Below are positions 34,574 to 43,110 of a DNA stretch of 64,000 nt, piece by piece (positions within the stretch are counted from its first letter, which is position 1; each line of letters starts with the position of its first letter). The position numbers were made by a program, and so were the translations under genes. The notes beneath the pieces are model-generated. The model saw only the letters and a program-made list of their open reading frames with translations. It made no database searches and had not been told where the DNA came from. The DNA is from Bacteroides congonensis (GTDB lineage: Bacteria; Bacteroidota; Bacteroidia; Bacteroidales; Bacteroidaceae): the NCBI RefSeq assembly GCF_900130125.1, contig NZ_FQXY01000009.1, positions 473,760 to 537,759 of the forward strand, in the 5' to 3' direction.

Positions 34574-34581
34574 TAACTTTG
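34574..34581 (+). promoter_or_regulatory. TAACTTTG box ahead of the DUF169 remnant
   Basis: A perfect TAnnTTTG at 34574-34581 just before the DUF169 frame, with no good -33 box. If used, it makes a transcript starting around 34588. Confidence 0.5.
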
Positions 34582-35153
34582 TGGAAAGACCTACATATAA
34601 AACAAAGAATGAAGAGAATATCGGCTGCGGTGGCGGCAAGTTCTATACAGGTTTTACTGAAATGCCGGAACGCGTGCCGACTTTTGTTTCACTCAAAGAA
34701 AAGTACAAGAAGACTCCGCAAATGGTTATTGACTTTGTGGAGCAAATCGGGGTTTCGAGAACGGAAAAAAAGTATCTCCACTTTGCACGAATAGATAAAG
34801 TGAAGAGTTTTGAAGAGGTAGAGGGGATTGTTTTTCTAGCCAATCCTGACATGCTTTCCGGATTGACGACATGGGCTTTCTATGATAACAACGCAGAAGA
34901 CTGTGTAGTTTCTACTTTTGGTTCCGGTTGCAGCAGTGTAGTGACTCAAGCTACCATAGAGAACCGGAAAGGCGGTAAACGTACTTTCATCGGTTTCTTC
35001 GATCCCTCCGTCCGCCCCTATTTCGAAGCGGATAAACTAAGCTACACTATACCTATGTCAAGGTTTAAAGAGATGTATCTGACGATGCGCCAAAGCTGTT
35101 TGTTTGATACACATGCATGGGGCAAGATTCGGGAAAGAATGGATGCTGAATAA
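34581..35153 (+). pseudogene. 5'-truncated DUF169 gene
   Basis: The frame reads GTG...NIGCGGGKFYTGFTEMPERV, FLANPDMLSGLTTWAFYDNN, STFGSGCSSVV and FFDPSVRPYFEADKLSY, all typical of DUF169 proteins. Full members have about 50 to 60 more residues before the GCGGG segment; here that part is missing. The first ATG after the promoter (34609) is in another frame, and the only in-frame starts are a GTG that overlaps the promoter box and a downstream ATG at 34662. A deletion fusing the promoter and leader to the middle of the gene would explain this. It may still give a shortened protein. Confidence 0.6.
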
Positions 35154-35168
35154 GGCAAAAGAGAGAAT

Positions 35169-35275
35169 CAAATAGTTCCAAAATAAGTTTCCCGGTATGA
35201 AACAAATAGTTTCAAATAGGTCTGAAACTTTTCTGTCCCATTTTTAAGAAAATAAGCAAATAGTTCTTTTCCCGG
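35169..35275. repeat. CAAATAGTT / TTTCCCGG repeats
   Basis: CAAATAGTT occurs at 35169, 35203 and 35257, and TTTCCCGG at 35188-35195 and 35268-35275. They sit in the leader region before the ECF-like gene and may be binding sites or a decayed repeat. Confidence 0.4.
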
Positions 35276-35352
35276 ATTAAACCTTTCTGATAGAGAGAAG
35301 TCTAATTTTTAAGATATCATCGTTCTATTAAATACAAAAGTTATCAACGAAA

Positions 35353-35862
35353 ATGGAAACATCTGTCAAGCTCTACTCGCTGAATTACAGCAATGTAAAA
35401 ACTTACCTGTTCGCTCTGCTGTTTGTAGCAGGCAACATTGCACTTCCACAACTATGTCATCTTATACCTTATGGTGGTCCTACCCTGCTGCCTATCTATT
35501 TTTTCACATTGGTTGCAAGCTATAAGTATGGATTTCGCGTAGGATTATTGACTGCAATTCTTTCTCCTGTCATTAACCATCTGTTGTTTGCCATGCCTTC
35601 GGAAACCGTGCTTCCGGTTATACTGATAAAATCCACTCTACTCGCCGGAGCTTCTGCTCTCGCCGCACGAACACTGAAATCTGTCTCTTTATTGGGTGTT
35701 CTTGGGGTCGTACTCTCCTATCAGATCATAGGAACTGCTTTTGAATGGGCGATTCTCGGTGATTTCCATGCAGCGGCACAAGATTTCCGTATCGGTATTC
35801 CAGGAATGTTGATCCAGTGGTTTGGTGGCTATGCCCTGTTAAAAGCGATTGCAAAACTCTAA
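35353..35862 (+). CDS. ECF transporter S-component-like membrane protein
   Basis: A 169-residue protein with five or six hydrophobic segments, starting LFALLFVAGNIALPQLCHLI, with PTLLPIYFFTLVASYKYGFR in the middle, resembling ECF S-components (vitamin-binding membrane subunits). The substrate is not visible, and no ECF ATPase genes are nearby. It is 18 bases before the DUF362 gene and is probably co-transcribed with it and the Fe-S protein. Confidence 0.65.
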   Translation: METSVKLYSLNYSNVKTYLFALLFVAGNIALPQLCHLIPYGGPTLLPIYFFTLVASYKYGFRVGLLTAILSPVINHLLFAMPSETVLPVILIKSTLLAGASALAARTLKSVSLLGVLGVVLSYQIIGTAFEWAILGDFHAAAQDFRIGIPGMLIQWFGGYALLKAIAKL

Positions 35863-35880
35863 ACTCTAAATTTAAAAACA

Positions 35881-36816
35881 ATGGATAGAAGGGACTTTTT
35901 AAAAACAGTAGCGATCACCGGAGCAGCTCTGACTATACAGCGTTCGGAAGCTATGGAGATACTAACTCAGACTATCAATAAAGCAAACGGGGATAATCCC
36001 GACCTGGTGGCTGTTATGGGCGGAGAGCCGGAAGCGATGTTCCGCCGTGCCATCAGCGAACTGGGTGGAATGAAGCAGTTTGTGAAGCCGGGACAGAAAG
36101 TAGTTGTAAAACCGAATATCGGTTGGGATAAAGTACCGGAACTGGCGGGAAATACAAATCCGAAACTGGTTGAGGAAATCGTGAAGCAATGTTTTGCTGC
36201 CGGAGCTAAAGAAGTGACGGTATTCGACCATACTTGTGATGATTGGCAGAAATGCTACAAGAATAGCGGTATCGAAGCAGCCGCCAAAAGTGCGGGAGCT
36301 AAGGTAATGCCTGCTCATTTGGAATCCTACTACAAACCTGTAGACCTGCCAAACGGCAAAAAGATGAAGAAGGCAAAAGTACATGAAGCGATTCTGAATT
36401 GTGACGTGTGGATCAATGTCCCTATCCTGAAGAATCATGGCGGAGCCAATCTGACAATCTCAATGAAAAATCATATGGGGATTGTATGGGATCGCGGTTT
36501 CTTCCATCAGAATGATTTGCAACAGTGCATAGCGGATATATGTACATTGCAAAAAAAGGCCGTGCTCAATGTAGTAGACGCTTATCGGATTATGAAAACC
36601 AATGGGCCTCGGGGACGTTCGGCATCAGATGTTGTCCTGGCAAAAGGATTGTTTATTTCACCGGATATTGTAGCCGTAGATACGGCTGCCGCCAGGTTCT
36701 TCAACCAGGTACGTGAGATGCCATTGGATACCGTAGGACATCTCTCCAAAGGAGAAGCTTTGAAAGTAGGAACTATGAATCTTGACAAACTGAATGTCAA
36801 GCGAATTAAGATGTAA
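35881..36816 (+). CDS. DUF362 protein with a Tat signal
   Basis: A 311-residue protein with an N-terminal twin-arginine signal (MDRRDFLKTVAITGAALTIQ). The DUF362 domain follows; conserved blocks are VVKPNIGWDKVPE, the CDVWINVPILKNHGGANLTI stretch, and DIVAVDTAAARFF. Tat export in folded form suggests a cofactor, and DUF362 proteins frequently accompany ferredoxins, as here. The next gene starts 6 bases later, showing an operon. Function unknown. Confidence 0.85.
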   Translation: MDRRDFLKTVAITGAALTIQRSEAMEILTQTINKANGDNPDLVAVMGGEPEAMFRRAISELGGMKQFVKPGQKVVVKPNIGWDKVPELAGNTNPKLVEEIVKQCFAAGAKEVTVFDHTCDDWQKCYKNSGIEAAAKSAGAKVMPAHLESYYKPVDLPNGKKMKKAKVHEAILNCDVWINVPILKNHGGANLTISMKNHMGIVWDRGFFHQNDLQQCIADICTLQKKAVLNVVDAYRIMKTNGPRGRSASDVVLAKGLFISPDIVAVDTAAARFFNQVREMPLDTVGHLSKGEALKVGTMNLDKLNVKRIKM

Positions 36817-36822
36817 ATTATA

Positions 36823-38367
36823 ATGTTAAGAAAGATACGTATCGTACTATCAGTCCTGCTTTTTGCACTGATTACTTTTTATTTTATAGATTTCGCAGGG
36901 ATATTACCGAATAGTTTTCATAGGTTAGCACATATTCAATTTATACCTGCGCTGATATCATTCAGCGTAGGTATATTACTTTTTCTTATTGTACTGACTT
37001 TGCTGTTCGGACGCGTTTATTGCTCAACGATTTGCCCGATGGGTATTCTGCAAGATGTCGTTGCACGCATTTCCAAATCGACAGGAAAGAAAAAGAAAAG
37101 GTACAAATACAGCCCTGCCAAAAATATATTGCGATGGAGCATCGTCGGAGTGCTGGTTATTGCTTTTATTGGCAAATTCACTGCCGCAATAGGAATATTG
37201 GATCCGTATAGTGCTTACGGACGTATTGCGGTGCATATATTCAAGCCTGTCTATATGTCAGGGAATAACTTGCTGGAATCTGTCTTTTCCAAATTTGAGA
37301 ATTATACATTTTATCAGGTAGATACGTCCATGCTTAGTCTTTCTTCCCTGCTTATCGCAATACTTACATTCGGAATCATTATTATATTGGCATGGAAACA
37401 TGGAAGAACCTGGTGCAACACAATTTGCCCCGTCGGGACTGTACTCGGTTTTTTAAGCCGCTTTTCTTTATTCAAAGTTCGCATTGACGTTACGAAATGC
37501 AATGGTTGCGGGCTTTGTGCTACCAAATGTAAGGCTGCCTGCATCAACAGTAAGGAACATATCATTGACCATAGTCGTTGTGTAGATTGTTTCGATTGTC
37601 TAGGGGCTTGCAAACAGAAGGCTTTAGTTTATAGTCCTGCAACCACAAAGCAACAATTGCTTTCGGAAGAAGCTGCTACACCGGCAACTACTGATTCTTC
37701 CAAAAGACGTTTCCTTGTTGCCGGCCTTATTACTGCCGGAGCAGCACCTAAGATACTCTCACAAGTCCAGGAATCTGTGGCAACCATGCAAGGGAAAAAG
37801 GCTTATAAAAAGGAAAATCCGATTACTCCGCCGGGTTCTGTCAGTCGGAAGCATTTCCAGCAGCAATGTACGTCGTGCCATCTTTGTGTAAGCAAATGTC
37901 CGTCACATGTTCTGAAGCCTGCTTTCATGGAATATGGACTGGCAGGTATGATGCAGCCTACTGTCAATTTCGATAAAGGATTCTGTAATTTCGATTGTAC
38001 GGTTTGCGGAGATGTATGCCCCAATGGTGCCATTCTTCCTTTGACTGTCGAGCAGAAACACCTCACCCAAATGGGAACCGTGGTATTTATCGAAGAAAAC
38101 TGTATTGTCTATACAGATGGAACCAGTTGTGGAGCTTGTTCGGAGCACTGTCCCACTCAAGCCATCGCCATGGTACCTTACAGGGATGGGCTGACAATCC
38201 CTCATGTAAATACAGAGATATGTGTAGGCTGCGGAGGTTGTGAATATGTCTGTCCTGCACGTCCGTTCCGGGCCGTATATATTGAAGGAAATCCTGTACA
38301 AAAAGAAGCAAAACCATTTAAAGAAAGCGAAGAACATAAAGTTGAAATTGATGGCTTCGGATTCTAA
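36823..38367 (+). CDS. NapH/NapG-like membrane Fe-S fusion protein
   Basis: A 514-residue protein. The N-terminal half is NapH-like: about five membrane segments with CSTICPMG (about 67) and CNTICPVG (about 203), then two ferredoxin clusters CNGCGLCATKCKAAC and CVDCFDCLGACK. In the middle (about 294-308) SKRRFLVAGLITAGAA is a twin-arginine-like segment, followed by four more [4Fe-4S] motifs, CTSCHLCVSKCP, CTVCGDVCP, CGACSEHCP and CVGCGGCEYVCP, as in NapG. So it looks like a quinol-linked electron carrier fused to its periplasmic ferredoxin. It is the last gene of the ECF/DUF362 operon. Confidence 0.85.
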   Translation: MLRKIRIVLSVLLFALITFYFIDFAGILPNSFHRLAHIQFIPALISFSVGILLFLIVLTLLFGRVYCSTICPMGILQDVVARISKSTGKKKKRYKYSPAKNILRWSIVGVLVIAFIGKFTAAIGILDPYSAYGRIAVHIFKPVYMSGNNLLESVFSKFENYTFYQVDTSMLSLSSLLIAILTFGIIIILAWKHGRTWCNTICPVGTVLGFLSRFSLFKVRIDVTKCNGCGLCATKCKAACINSKEHIIDHSRCVDCFDCLGACKQKALVYSPATTKQQLLSEEAATPATTDSSKRRFLVAGLITAGAAPKILSQVQESVATMQGKKAYKKENPITPPGSVSRKHFQQQCTSCHLCVSKCPSHVLKPAFMEYGLAGMMQPTVNFDKGFCNFDCTVCGDVCPNGAILPLTVEQKHLTQMGTVVFIEENCIVYTDGTSCGACSEHCPTQAIAMVPYRDGLTIPHVNTEICVGCGGCEYVCPARPFRAVYIEGNPVQKEAKPFKESEEHKVEIDGFGF

Positions 38368-38450
38368 CTTCCAAAAAAACTATTCATTATATTCCGCCTA
38401 CTTTCAATAATTTCACTAAATTCGTGGCGAACTAAAGAAAATAGGATTTC

Positions 38451-39257
38451 ATGGAGGTATATACAAATAACTGGAATAGCCGGAAATATCAGATTGGCTA
38501 TGCTCTGAGCGGAGGGTTTATTAAAGGATTTGCCCATTTGGGGGTAATGCAAGCTCTCTTGGAGCATGACATCAAACCGGACATTATCTCCGGAGTAAGC
38601 GCGGGAGCACTCGCAGGAGTTTTCTATGCGGACGGCAACGAACCCCACAAAGTGCTTGATTATTTCTCCGGACATAAATTCCAGGACTTGACCAAATTGG
38701 TTATCCCCAAGAAAGGGTTATTCGACCTCTGTGAATTTATTGATTTTCTCCGGACGAACGTAAAAGCCAAGAATCTGGAAGATTTGCAGATTCCCCTGAT
38801 TATCACGGCGACCGACCTCGACCACGGACGTATGGTTCATTTTCATCGTGGCACCATAGCGGAGCGGGTGGCTGCTTCCTGCTGTATGCCTGTCATGTTT
38901 GCCCCCGTCAATATAGAAGGAACTAATTATGTGGATGGCGGATTGATGATGAATCTTCCGGTTTCCACTCTTCGACGGGTTTGTGACAAGGTGGTGGCTG
39001 TCAACGTAAGCCCCATCATGGCGCAAGATTATAAGATGAATATTGTAAGCATCGCCATGCGTTCATTCCACTTTATGTTTCGTGCTAATACTTTTCCTGA
39101 AAGAGAAAAATGCGATTTGCTGATTGAGCCTTACAACTTATATGGGTATAGCAACACGGAACTGGAAAAAGCAGAAGAAATCTTTGAACATGGATATAAT
39201 ACAGCCAACGAAGTGTTGAACCAATTGTTGGCAGAAAAGGGGAAAATATGGAAATAA
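38451..39257 (+). CDS. Patatin-like phospholipase
   Basis: A 268-residue serine hydrolase of the patatin family. The oxyanion hole is GYALSGGFIKGFAHLGV, the nucleophile is in GVSAGALAG (about residues 46-54), and the Asp of the dyad is in YVDGGLMMNLPV near residue 163. No signal peptide; likely a cytosolic lipid acyl hydrolase. It is followed after 28 bases by the GH13 gene. Confidence 0.9.
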   Translation: MEVYTNNWNSRKYQIGYALSGGFIKGFAHLGVMQALLEHDIKPDIISGVSAGALAGVFYADGNEPHKVLDYFSGHKFQDLTKLVIPKKGLFDLCEFIDFLRTNVKAKNLEDLQIPLIITATDLDHGRMVHFHRGTIAERVAASCCMPVMFAPVNIEGTNYVDGGLMMNLPVSTLRRVCDKVVAVNVSPIMAQDYKMNIVSIAMRSFHFMFRANTFPEREKCDLLIEPYNLYGYSNTELEKAEEIFEHGYNTANEVLNQLLAEKGKIWK

Positions 39258-39285
39258 CCCATATTCTCCCAAAAGAACAATAAAT

Positions 39286-41007
39286 ATGAATCATAAAAAT
39301 CTACTCGATATGAATGACGAAAAAAAAATAATCATCTATCAGGTGTTCACCCGCCTGTTTGGAAATAATAACAACCATTGTGTCTACAATGGTGACATAA
39401 GCGCCAACGGCTGTGGAAAAATGACCGATTTCACCCTGAAGGCACTTGGAGAAATCAAGAAACTGGGTAGTACGCATATTTGGTATACAGGTATCATCGA
39501 ACATGCTACGCAGACAGATTATCGCCGATACAACATCAGTCCCGACCATCCCGCTATCGTGAAAGGAAAAGCCGGCTCGCCTTATGCCATCAAGGATTAT
39601 TACGATGTTGACCCGGATCTGGCAAACGATGTGCCAGGACGTATGAAGGAATTCGAGAATCTGGTACACCGTACCCATCGTGCCGGATTGAAAGTTATCA
39701 TTGATTTTGTTCCCAATCATGTGGCCCGCCAATATCATTCGGATGCACAACCGGACGGCACTACGGAACTGGGAGCGAATGATGATTCAAGCCTGTCTTT
39801 CAGCCCTTACAATAATTTCTATTACATTCCACAGGCGGAGCTCCATGCCCAGTTTGACATGAAAGACGGTGCTGCCGAACCTTACCGGGAGTTTCCGGCG
39901 AAGGCAACTGGTAATAATCGTTTTGACGCTACTCCCAATATTACCGACTGGTACGAAACAGTCAAACTGAACTATGGAGTGGACTATCAGAATGGTGGTA
40001 CATGTCACTTCTCCCCGACTCCGGACACGTGGATCAAGATGCTGGATATCCTTCTCTTTTGGGCGTCCAAGAATATTGACGGCTTCCGTTGTGATATGGC
40101 TGAAATGGTTCCCGTTGAGTTTTGGGAATGGGCTATTCCACAGGTCAAAGAGGCTTATCCTGAAATTCTTTTCATCGCAGAAGTCTACAATCCGAATGAA
40201 TACCGCAACTATCTGATGCGTGGCAAATTTGATTATTTATATGATAAGGTAGGCTTGTATGATACATTACGCAATGTAGCATGCGGATATGAATCTGCCG
40301 CTGCCATCACACATTGCTGGCAAAGCCTGAACGGCATTGAGAAAAGGATGCTCAACTTCCTCGAAAATCACGATGAGCAACGCATCGCTTCTAGTTTCTT
40401 TGCCGGCAATCCACGCAAAGGGATTCCCGCGCTCATTGTTTCAGCCTGTATGAACACAAATCCTATGATGATTTACTTCGGTCAGGAATTTGGAGAAATG
40501 GGAATGGACAGTGAAGGATTCAGTGGTAGGGACGGAAGGACTACTATATTTGATTATTGGAGTGTAGACACGATTCGCCGCTGGCGCAACGGAGGAAAAT
40601 TCGACGGTAAGATGCTTACCGAAGATCATAAACGACTTTATGACATTTATCAGAAAGTACTGACGCTTTGCAACGAGGAAGAAGCAATCACAAAAGGTGT
40701 ATTCTTTGATTTAATGTATGCCAATATAAATGGCTGGCGTTTCAATGAACGCAAGCAATATACTTTTATGAGGAAATATAAAAATGAATTGTTGTTCTTC
40801 GTTATTAATTTCGACAGTCAGCTGGTAGATGTGGCAATCAATATACCTTCACACGCTTTCGACTTCTTGCAGATTCCTCAAATGGAGTCTTACCAGGCAG
40901 TAGACCTGATGACTGGCGCTAAAGAAGAAATCAGTTTATTGCCTTATAAACCGACAGACGTTTCAGTCGGAGCCTATAATGGAAAGATACTGAAGATTAC
41001 TTTTTAA
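39286..41007 (+). CDS. GH13 alpha-amylase family enzyme
   Basis: A 573-residue glycoside hydrolase. Catalytic nucleophile Asp is in DGFRCDMAEMVP (about residue 270), the acid/base Glu in LFIAEVYNPNEY (about 299) and the third acidic residue in NFLENHDEQRIAS (about 363). No signal peptide, so it acts in the cytosol on alpha-glucans, perhaps glycogen or maltodextrin. An internal ATG at 39310 (MNDEKKIIIYQ) is an alternative start. A strong terminator follows. Confidence 0.85.
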   Translation: MNHKNLLDMNDEKKIIIYQVFTRLFGNNNNHCVYNGDISANGCGKMTDFTLKALGEIKKLGSTHIWYTGIIEHATQTDYRRYNISPDHPAIVKGKAGSPYAIKDYYDVDPDLANDVPGRMKEFENLVHRTHRAGLKVIIDFVPNHVARQYHSDAQPDGTTELGANDDSSLSFSPYNNFYYIPQAELHAQFDMKDGAAEPYREFPAKATGNNRFDATPNITDWYETVKLNYGVDYQNGGTCHFSPTPDTWIKMLDILLFWASKNIDGFRCDMAEMVPVEFWEWAIPQVKEAYPEILFIAEVYNPNEYRNYLMRGKFDYLYDKVGLYDTLRNVACGYESAAAITHCWQSLNGIEKRMLNFLENHDEQRIASSFFAGNPRKGIPALIVSACMNTNPMMIYFGQEFGEMGMDSEGFSGRDGRTTIFDYWSVDTIRRWRNGGKFDGKMLTEDHKRLYDIYQKVLTLCNEEEAITKGVFFDLMYANINGWRFNERKQYTFMRKYKNELLFFVINFDSQLVDVAINIPSHAFDFLQIPQMESYQAVDLMTGAKEEISLLPYKPTDVSVGAYNGKILKITF

Positions 41008-41036
41008 GTAAAAGCTAAGATTTATATACTCATTAC

Positions 41037-41070
41037 AACCCGGTCATTATGAATGGCCGGGTTATTTTAT
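41037..41070 (+). terminator. GH13 terminator
   Basis: AACCCGGTCATT (41037-41048) pairs with AATGGCCGGGTT (41052-41063), with one wobble, followed by ATTTTAT. Confidence 0.85.
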
Positions 41071-41140
41071 GTATATCACTCAAACAAATATTCTCAAAGT
41101 CTGTTTTAGGTAGATAAATAATACTCTAAACTCAAGGCTT

Positions 41141-41689
41141 ATGAAGAAGATTAATATCGGGGAGTTCGTATTGCTTTTGCTAATGTCTATATCTGCTTTT
41201 GCGGACACCCCTCCCGGTAATGTGCAGACTACTTTCAAGAAGATGTATCCGAAGGCTGCTGGTATAGCCTGGTCACAGGATGGCGGCTATTATTGCGCGA
41301 ATTTTGTAAAGAATGGATTTACTAAAAATGTATGGTTCAATACACAGGGGCAATGGGCTATGACACAGACTGACCTTGTCAGTCTCGACCGCTTGTCACC
41401 AACAGTTTATAATGCATTTGTATCCGGCCCTTATGCGAGCTGGGTAGTGGATGATGTGACTATGGTAGAATTTCCGAAATGGCAGGCTATTATAGTAATC
41501 AAAGTGGGACAAGACAACGTAGATATCAAATATCAGTTATTCTATACTCCACAAGGGATGCTATTGAAAACGCGGAACGTCAGTTATATGTATGATATTC
41601 TTGGTCCGGGTACATTTTTAGGCTCAGTTGTAAATCTTGGGGGATTAACTAGTGTTAATTCCCTCATGCATATACTTTGGCTAACCTAA
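41141..41689 (+). CDS. PepSY-like secreted protein, C-terminus altered by an insertion sequence
   Basis: A 182-residue protein with a signal peptide (MKKINIGEFVLLLLMSISAFA) and a PepSY-like (beta-lactamase inhibitor-type) domain of Bacteroides, visible as FKKMYPKAAGIAWSQDGGYY and two half-domains. An insertion sequence begins at 41621, so the last 23 residues are read from the IS. Joining the flanks gives TTT TTA CGT TGA, so the ancestral protein ended after TFLR, about 161 residues. The loss is one Arg, with 23 extra residues added. The domain is intact. Confidence 0.8.
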   Translation: MKKINIGEFVLLLLMSISAFADTPPGNVQTTFKKMYPKAAGIAWSQDGGYYCANFVKNGFTKNVWFNTQGQWAMTQTDLVSLDRLSPTVYNAFVSGPYASWVVDDVTMVEFPKWQAIIVIKVGQDNVDIKYQLFYTPQGMLLKTRNVSYMYDILGPGTFLGSVVNLGGLTSVNSLMHILWLT

Positions 41690-42599
41690 ATAGGAAAAAC
41701 TTTCTGTCTACTACCCCTCTAAATGATGCTCTAAATGCCTTTATTTTGGCATTAAATGCTTCTGCCTCCGCATTCGTACTTCTGTTCACAAAGAAGTTCA
41801 ATATTCTTTCATAATGGTTTTCAATGGAATTAGCCACAGTGGAAAATGTGTCATATCCATATTCTTCTATTTTATTGTACCATAACGCGAGTTTGGCTCT
41901 TGCCACATCCTTGTCATAAGTAGCCGAAAATATCTTTCCTAACTGGAGTGAATAGTAGTATACATGCTTGATATCCTCAAACTGTTTAAATAAAATTTCT
42001 GCTCTAATCTTCTGACTTTTGGTCCATTTATCAGGTGATTTAAAAAGAAGATATCTACTTCTGGCCAGGAGTTGTTTGATTGTATCCCCATTCTCAAATA
42101 CTTCCGGTTCATAATCAATTCCTCTCTTTCGTGCTTCTTTCATCCGCTTGTTTTCTTCCTTGATTACTTGCCAGCGATAGGTAATACGTAGTTCTTGTAC
42201 TGCTTCATATACCAACTTTTGTACATGAAACCTGTCTATGACCTGCATCGCCTGCGGAAAACATTTTCTGGCGATTTTATACATGCTTGCGGCCATGTCC
42301 AAAGTGATTTCCTTGACTTGCCGGCGTATATCTTCCGGAATCAACATCAGTACAGCTATAACGTCTTCCGCTTTAGTCCCCTTAATGACTGCCACAATAG
42401 AACCTTTTCTTCCATGTTTGTCCTTATTGATAATAATTGTGTAAAGCTCTCCCTTGCTTAGGGCTGTCTCGTCTATACAAAGACGATAGCCGACATTCTT
42501 GGGATAAAGAATATAATCTTGGGCATGCTCTTTTTGTTCCCAGTCTTTATAATCACTTAAATGTTCTTTGTATTGACTCTGAAGCTGTTTACCATCCAT
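41664..42599 (-). CDS. ISAon1-type transposase, catalytic part
   Basis: A 311-residue DDE transposase portion: CIDETALSKGELYTIII holds the first Asp, EITLDMAASMYKIARKCFPQ the second, and STNAEAEAFNAKIKAF the Glu region. The first in-frame ATG is MDGKQLQSQYKEHLS; upstream the same frame stays open for about 18 codons (KNYLDNHAVSCQ...) and appears to join, by a +1 frame change, to the preceding frame. Active only if the two parts cooperate. Confidence 0.8.
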   Translation of the reverse strand: MDGKQLQSQYKEHLSDYKDWEQKEHAQDYILYPKNVGYRLCIDETALSKGELYTIIINKDKHGRKGSIVAVIKGTKAEDVIAVLMLIPEDIRRQVKEITLDMAASMYKIARKCFPQAMQVIDRFHVQKLVYEAVQELRITYRWQVIKEENKRMKEARKRGIDYEPEVFENGDTIKQLLARSRYLLFKSPDKWTKSQKIRAEILFKQFEDIKHVYYYSLQLGKIFSATYDKDVARAKLALWYNKIEEYGYDTFSTVANSIENHYERILNFFVNRSTNAEAEAFNAKIKAFRASFRGVVDRKFFLFRLAKVYA

Positions 42600-42627
42600 A
42601 CAATAATGTTCAGCTACGCTTTGGCAG

Positions 42628-43008
42628 CTAACGGCATGATTGTCTAAGTAATTCTTTTAAAAATGCTCCGAACTCTGCTGTAATGCGAGTGCCGGAGGCT
42701 ACCAAAGTCCAGTCACGACTATAGGTCTGTCCTGTTGTAGGCTCTTCCCAACGACGACGTTTGATACGCAAATAAACTGCTTTTCCACGGATAGGGAAAT
42801 CTTGTACTTCAATCTCGGGAAAGAAGCCTTTGGAATGAAGATGAAGGTCGGAATATTCATCAGGGATAACAGCTTTCTCTTCCAAATAAAGGATAAAACA
42901 GGTATCTTGAGAGATACTGTCAACAAGCGTAAAATAATCAAGTAAGCCCGAAGGTAAGAACAAACTTAGGGCATCAATTAAAGCTATGGATTGAGAAGGA
43001 GTTTTCAT
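42628..43008 (-). CDS. ISAon1-type transposase, N-terminal region protein
   Basis: A 126-residue protein matching the N-terminal region of ISAon1-type transposases, with FPEIEVQDFPIRGKAVYLRI and RRRWEEPTTGQTYSRDWTL. It is the DNA-binding part for the terminal repeats by inference. It ends at 42628, 29 bases before the catalytic frame's first ATG. Confidence 0.8.
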   Translation of the reverse strand: MKTPSQSIALIDALSLFLPSGLLDYFTLVDSISQDTCFILYLEEKAVIPDEYSDLHLHSKGFFPEIEVQDFPIRGKAVYLRIKRRRWEEPTTGQTYSRDWTLVASGTRITAEFGAFLKELLRQSCR

Positions 43009-43110
43009 GATGCAAAAGTAGATATTTTAACCAAATCCCCCAAATTTTCAGACTGAGCCTTTTTACGTTGACCCAGTATCAGACTAAAAGAACACTTACA
43101 TCATAAATAC

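Larger units (their letters stand above)
41621..43059 (-). mobile_element. ISAon1-type insertion sequence
   Basis: A 1439-bp element with 26-bp terminal inverted repeats starting GGCTCAGT and ending TTGGGGGATT (41621-41646 and 43034-43059) and a 6-bp target duplication TTTTTA (41615-41620 and 43060-43065). It holds two reading frames for one transposase. Insertion is inside the last codons of the PepSY-like gene. Confidence 0.9.

Noticed and set aside
43060..43110. A composite transposon made by the two insertion sequences
   Set aside because: The elements belong to different families, have different ends and only 51 bp of non-coding DNA lies between them.
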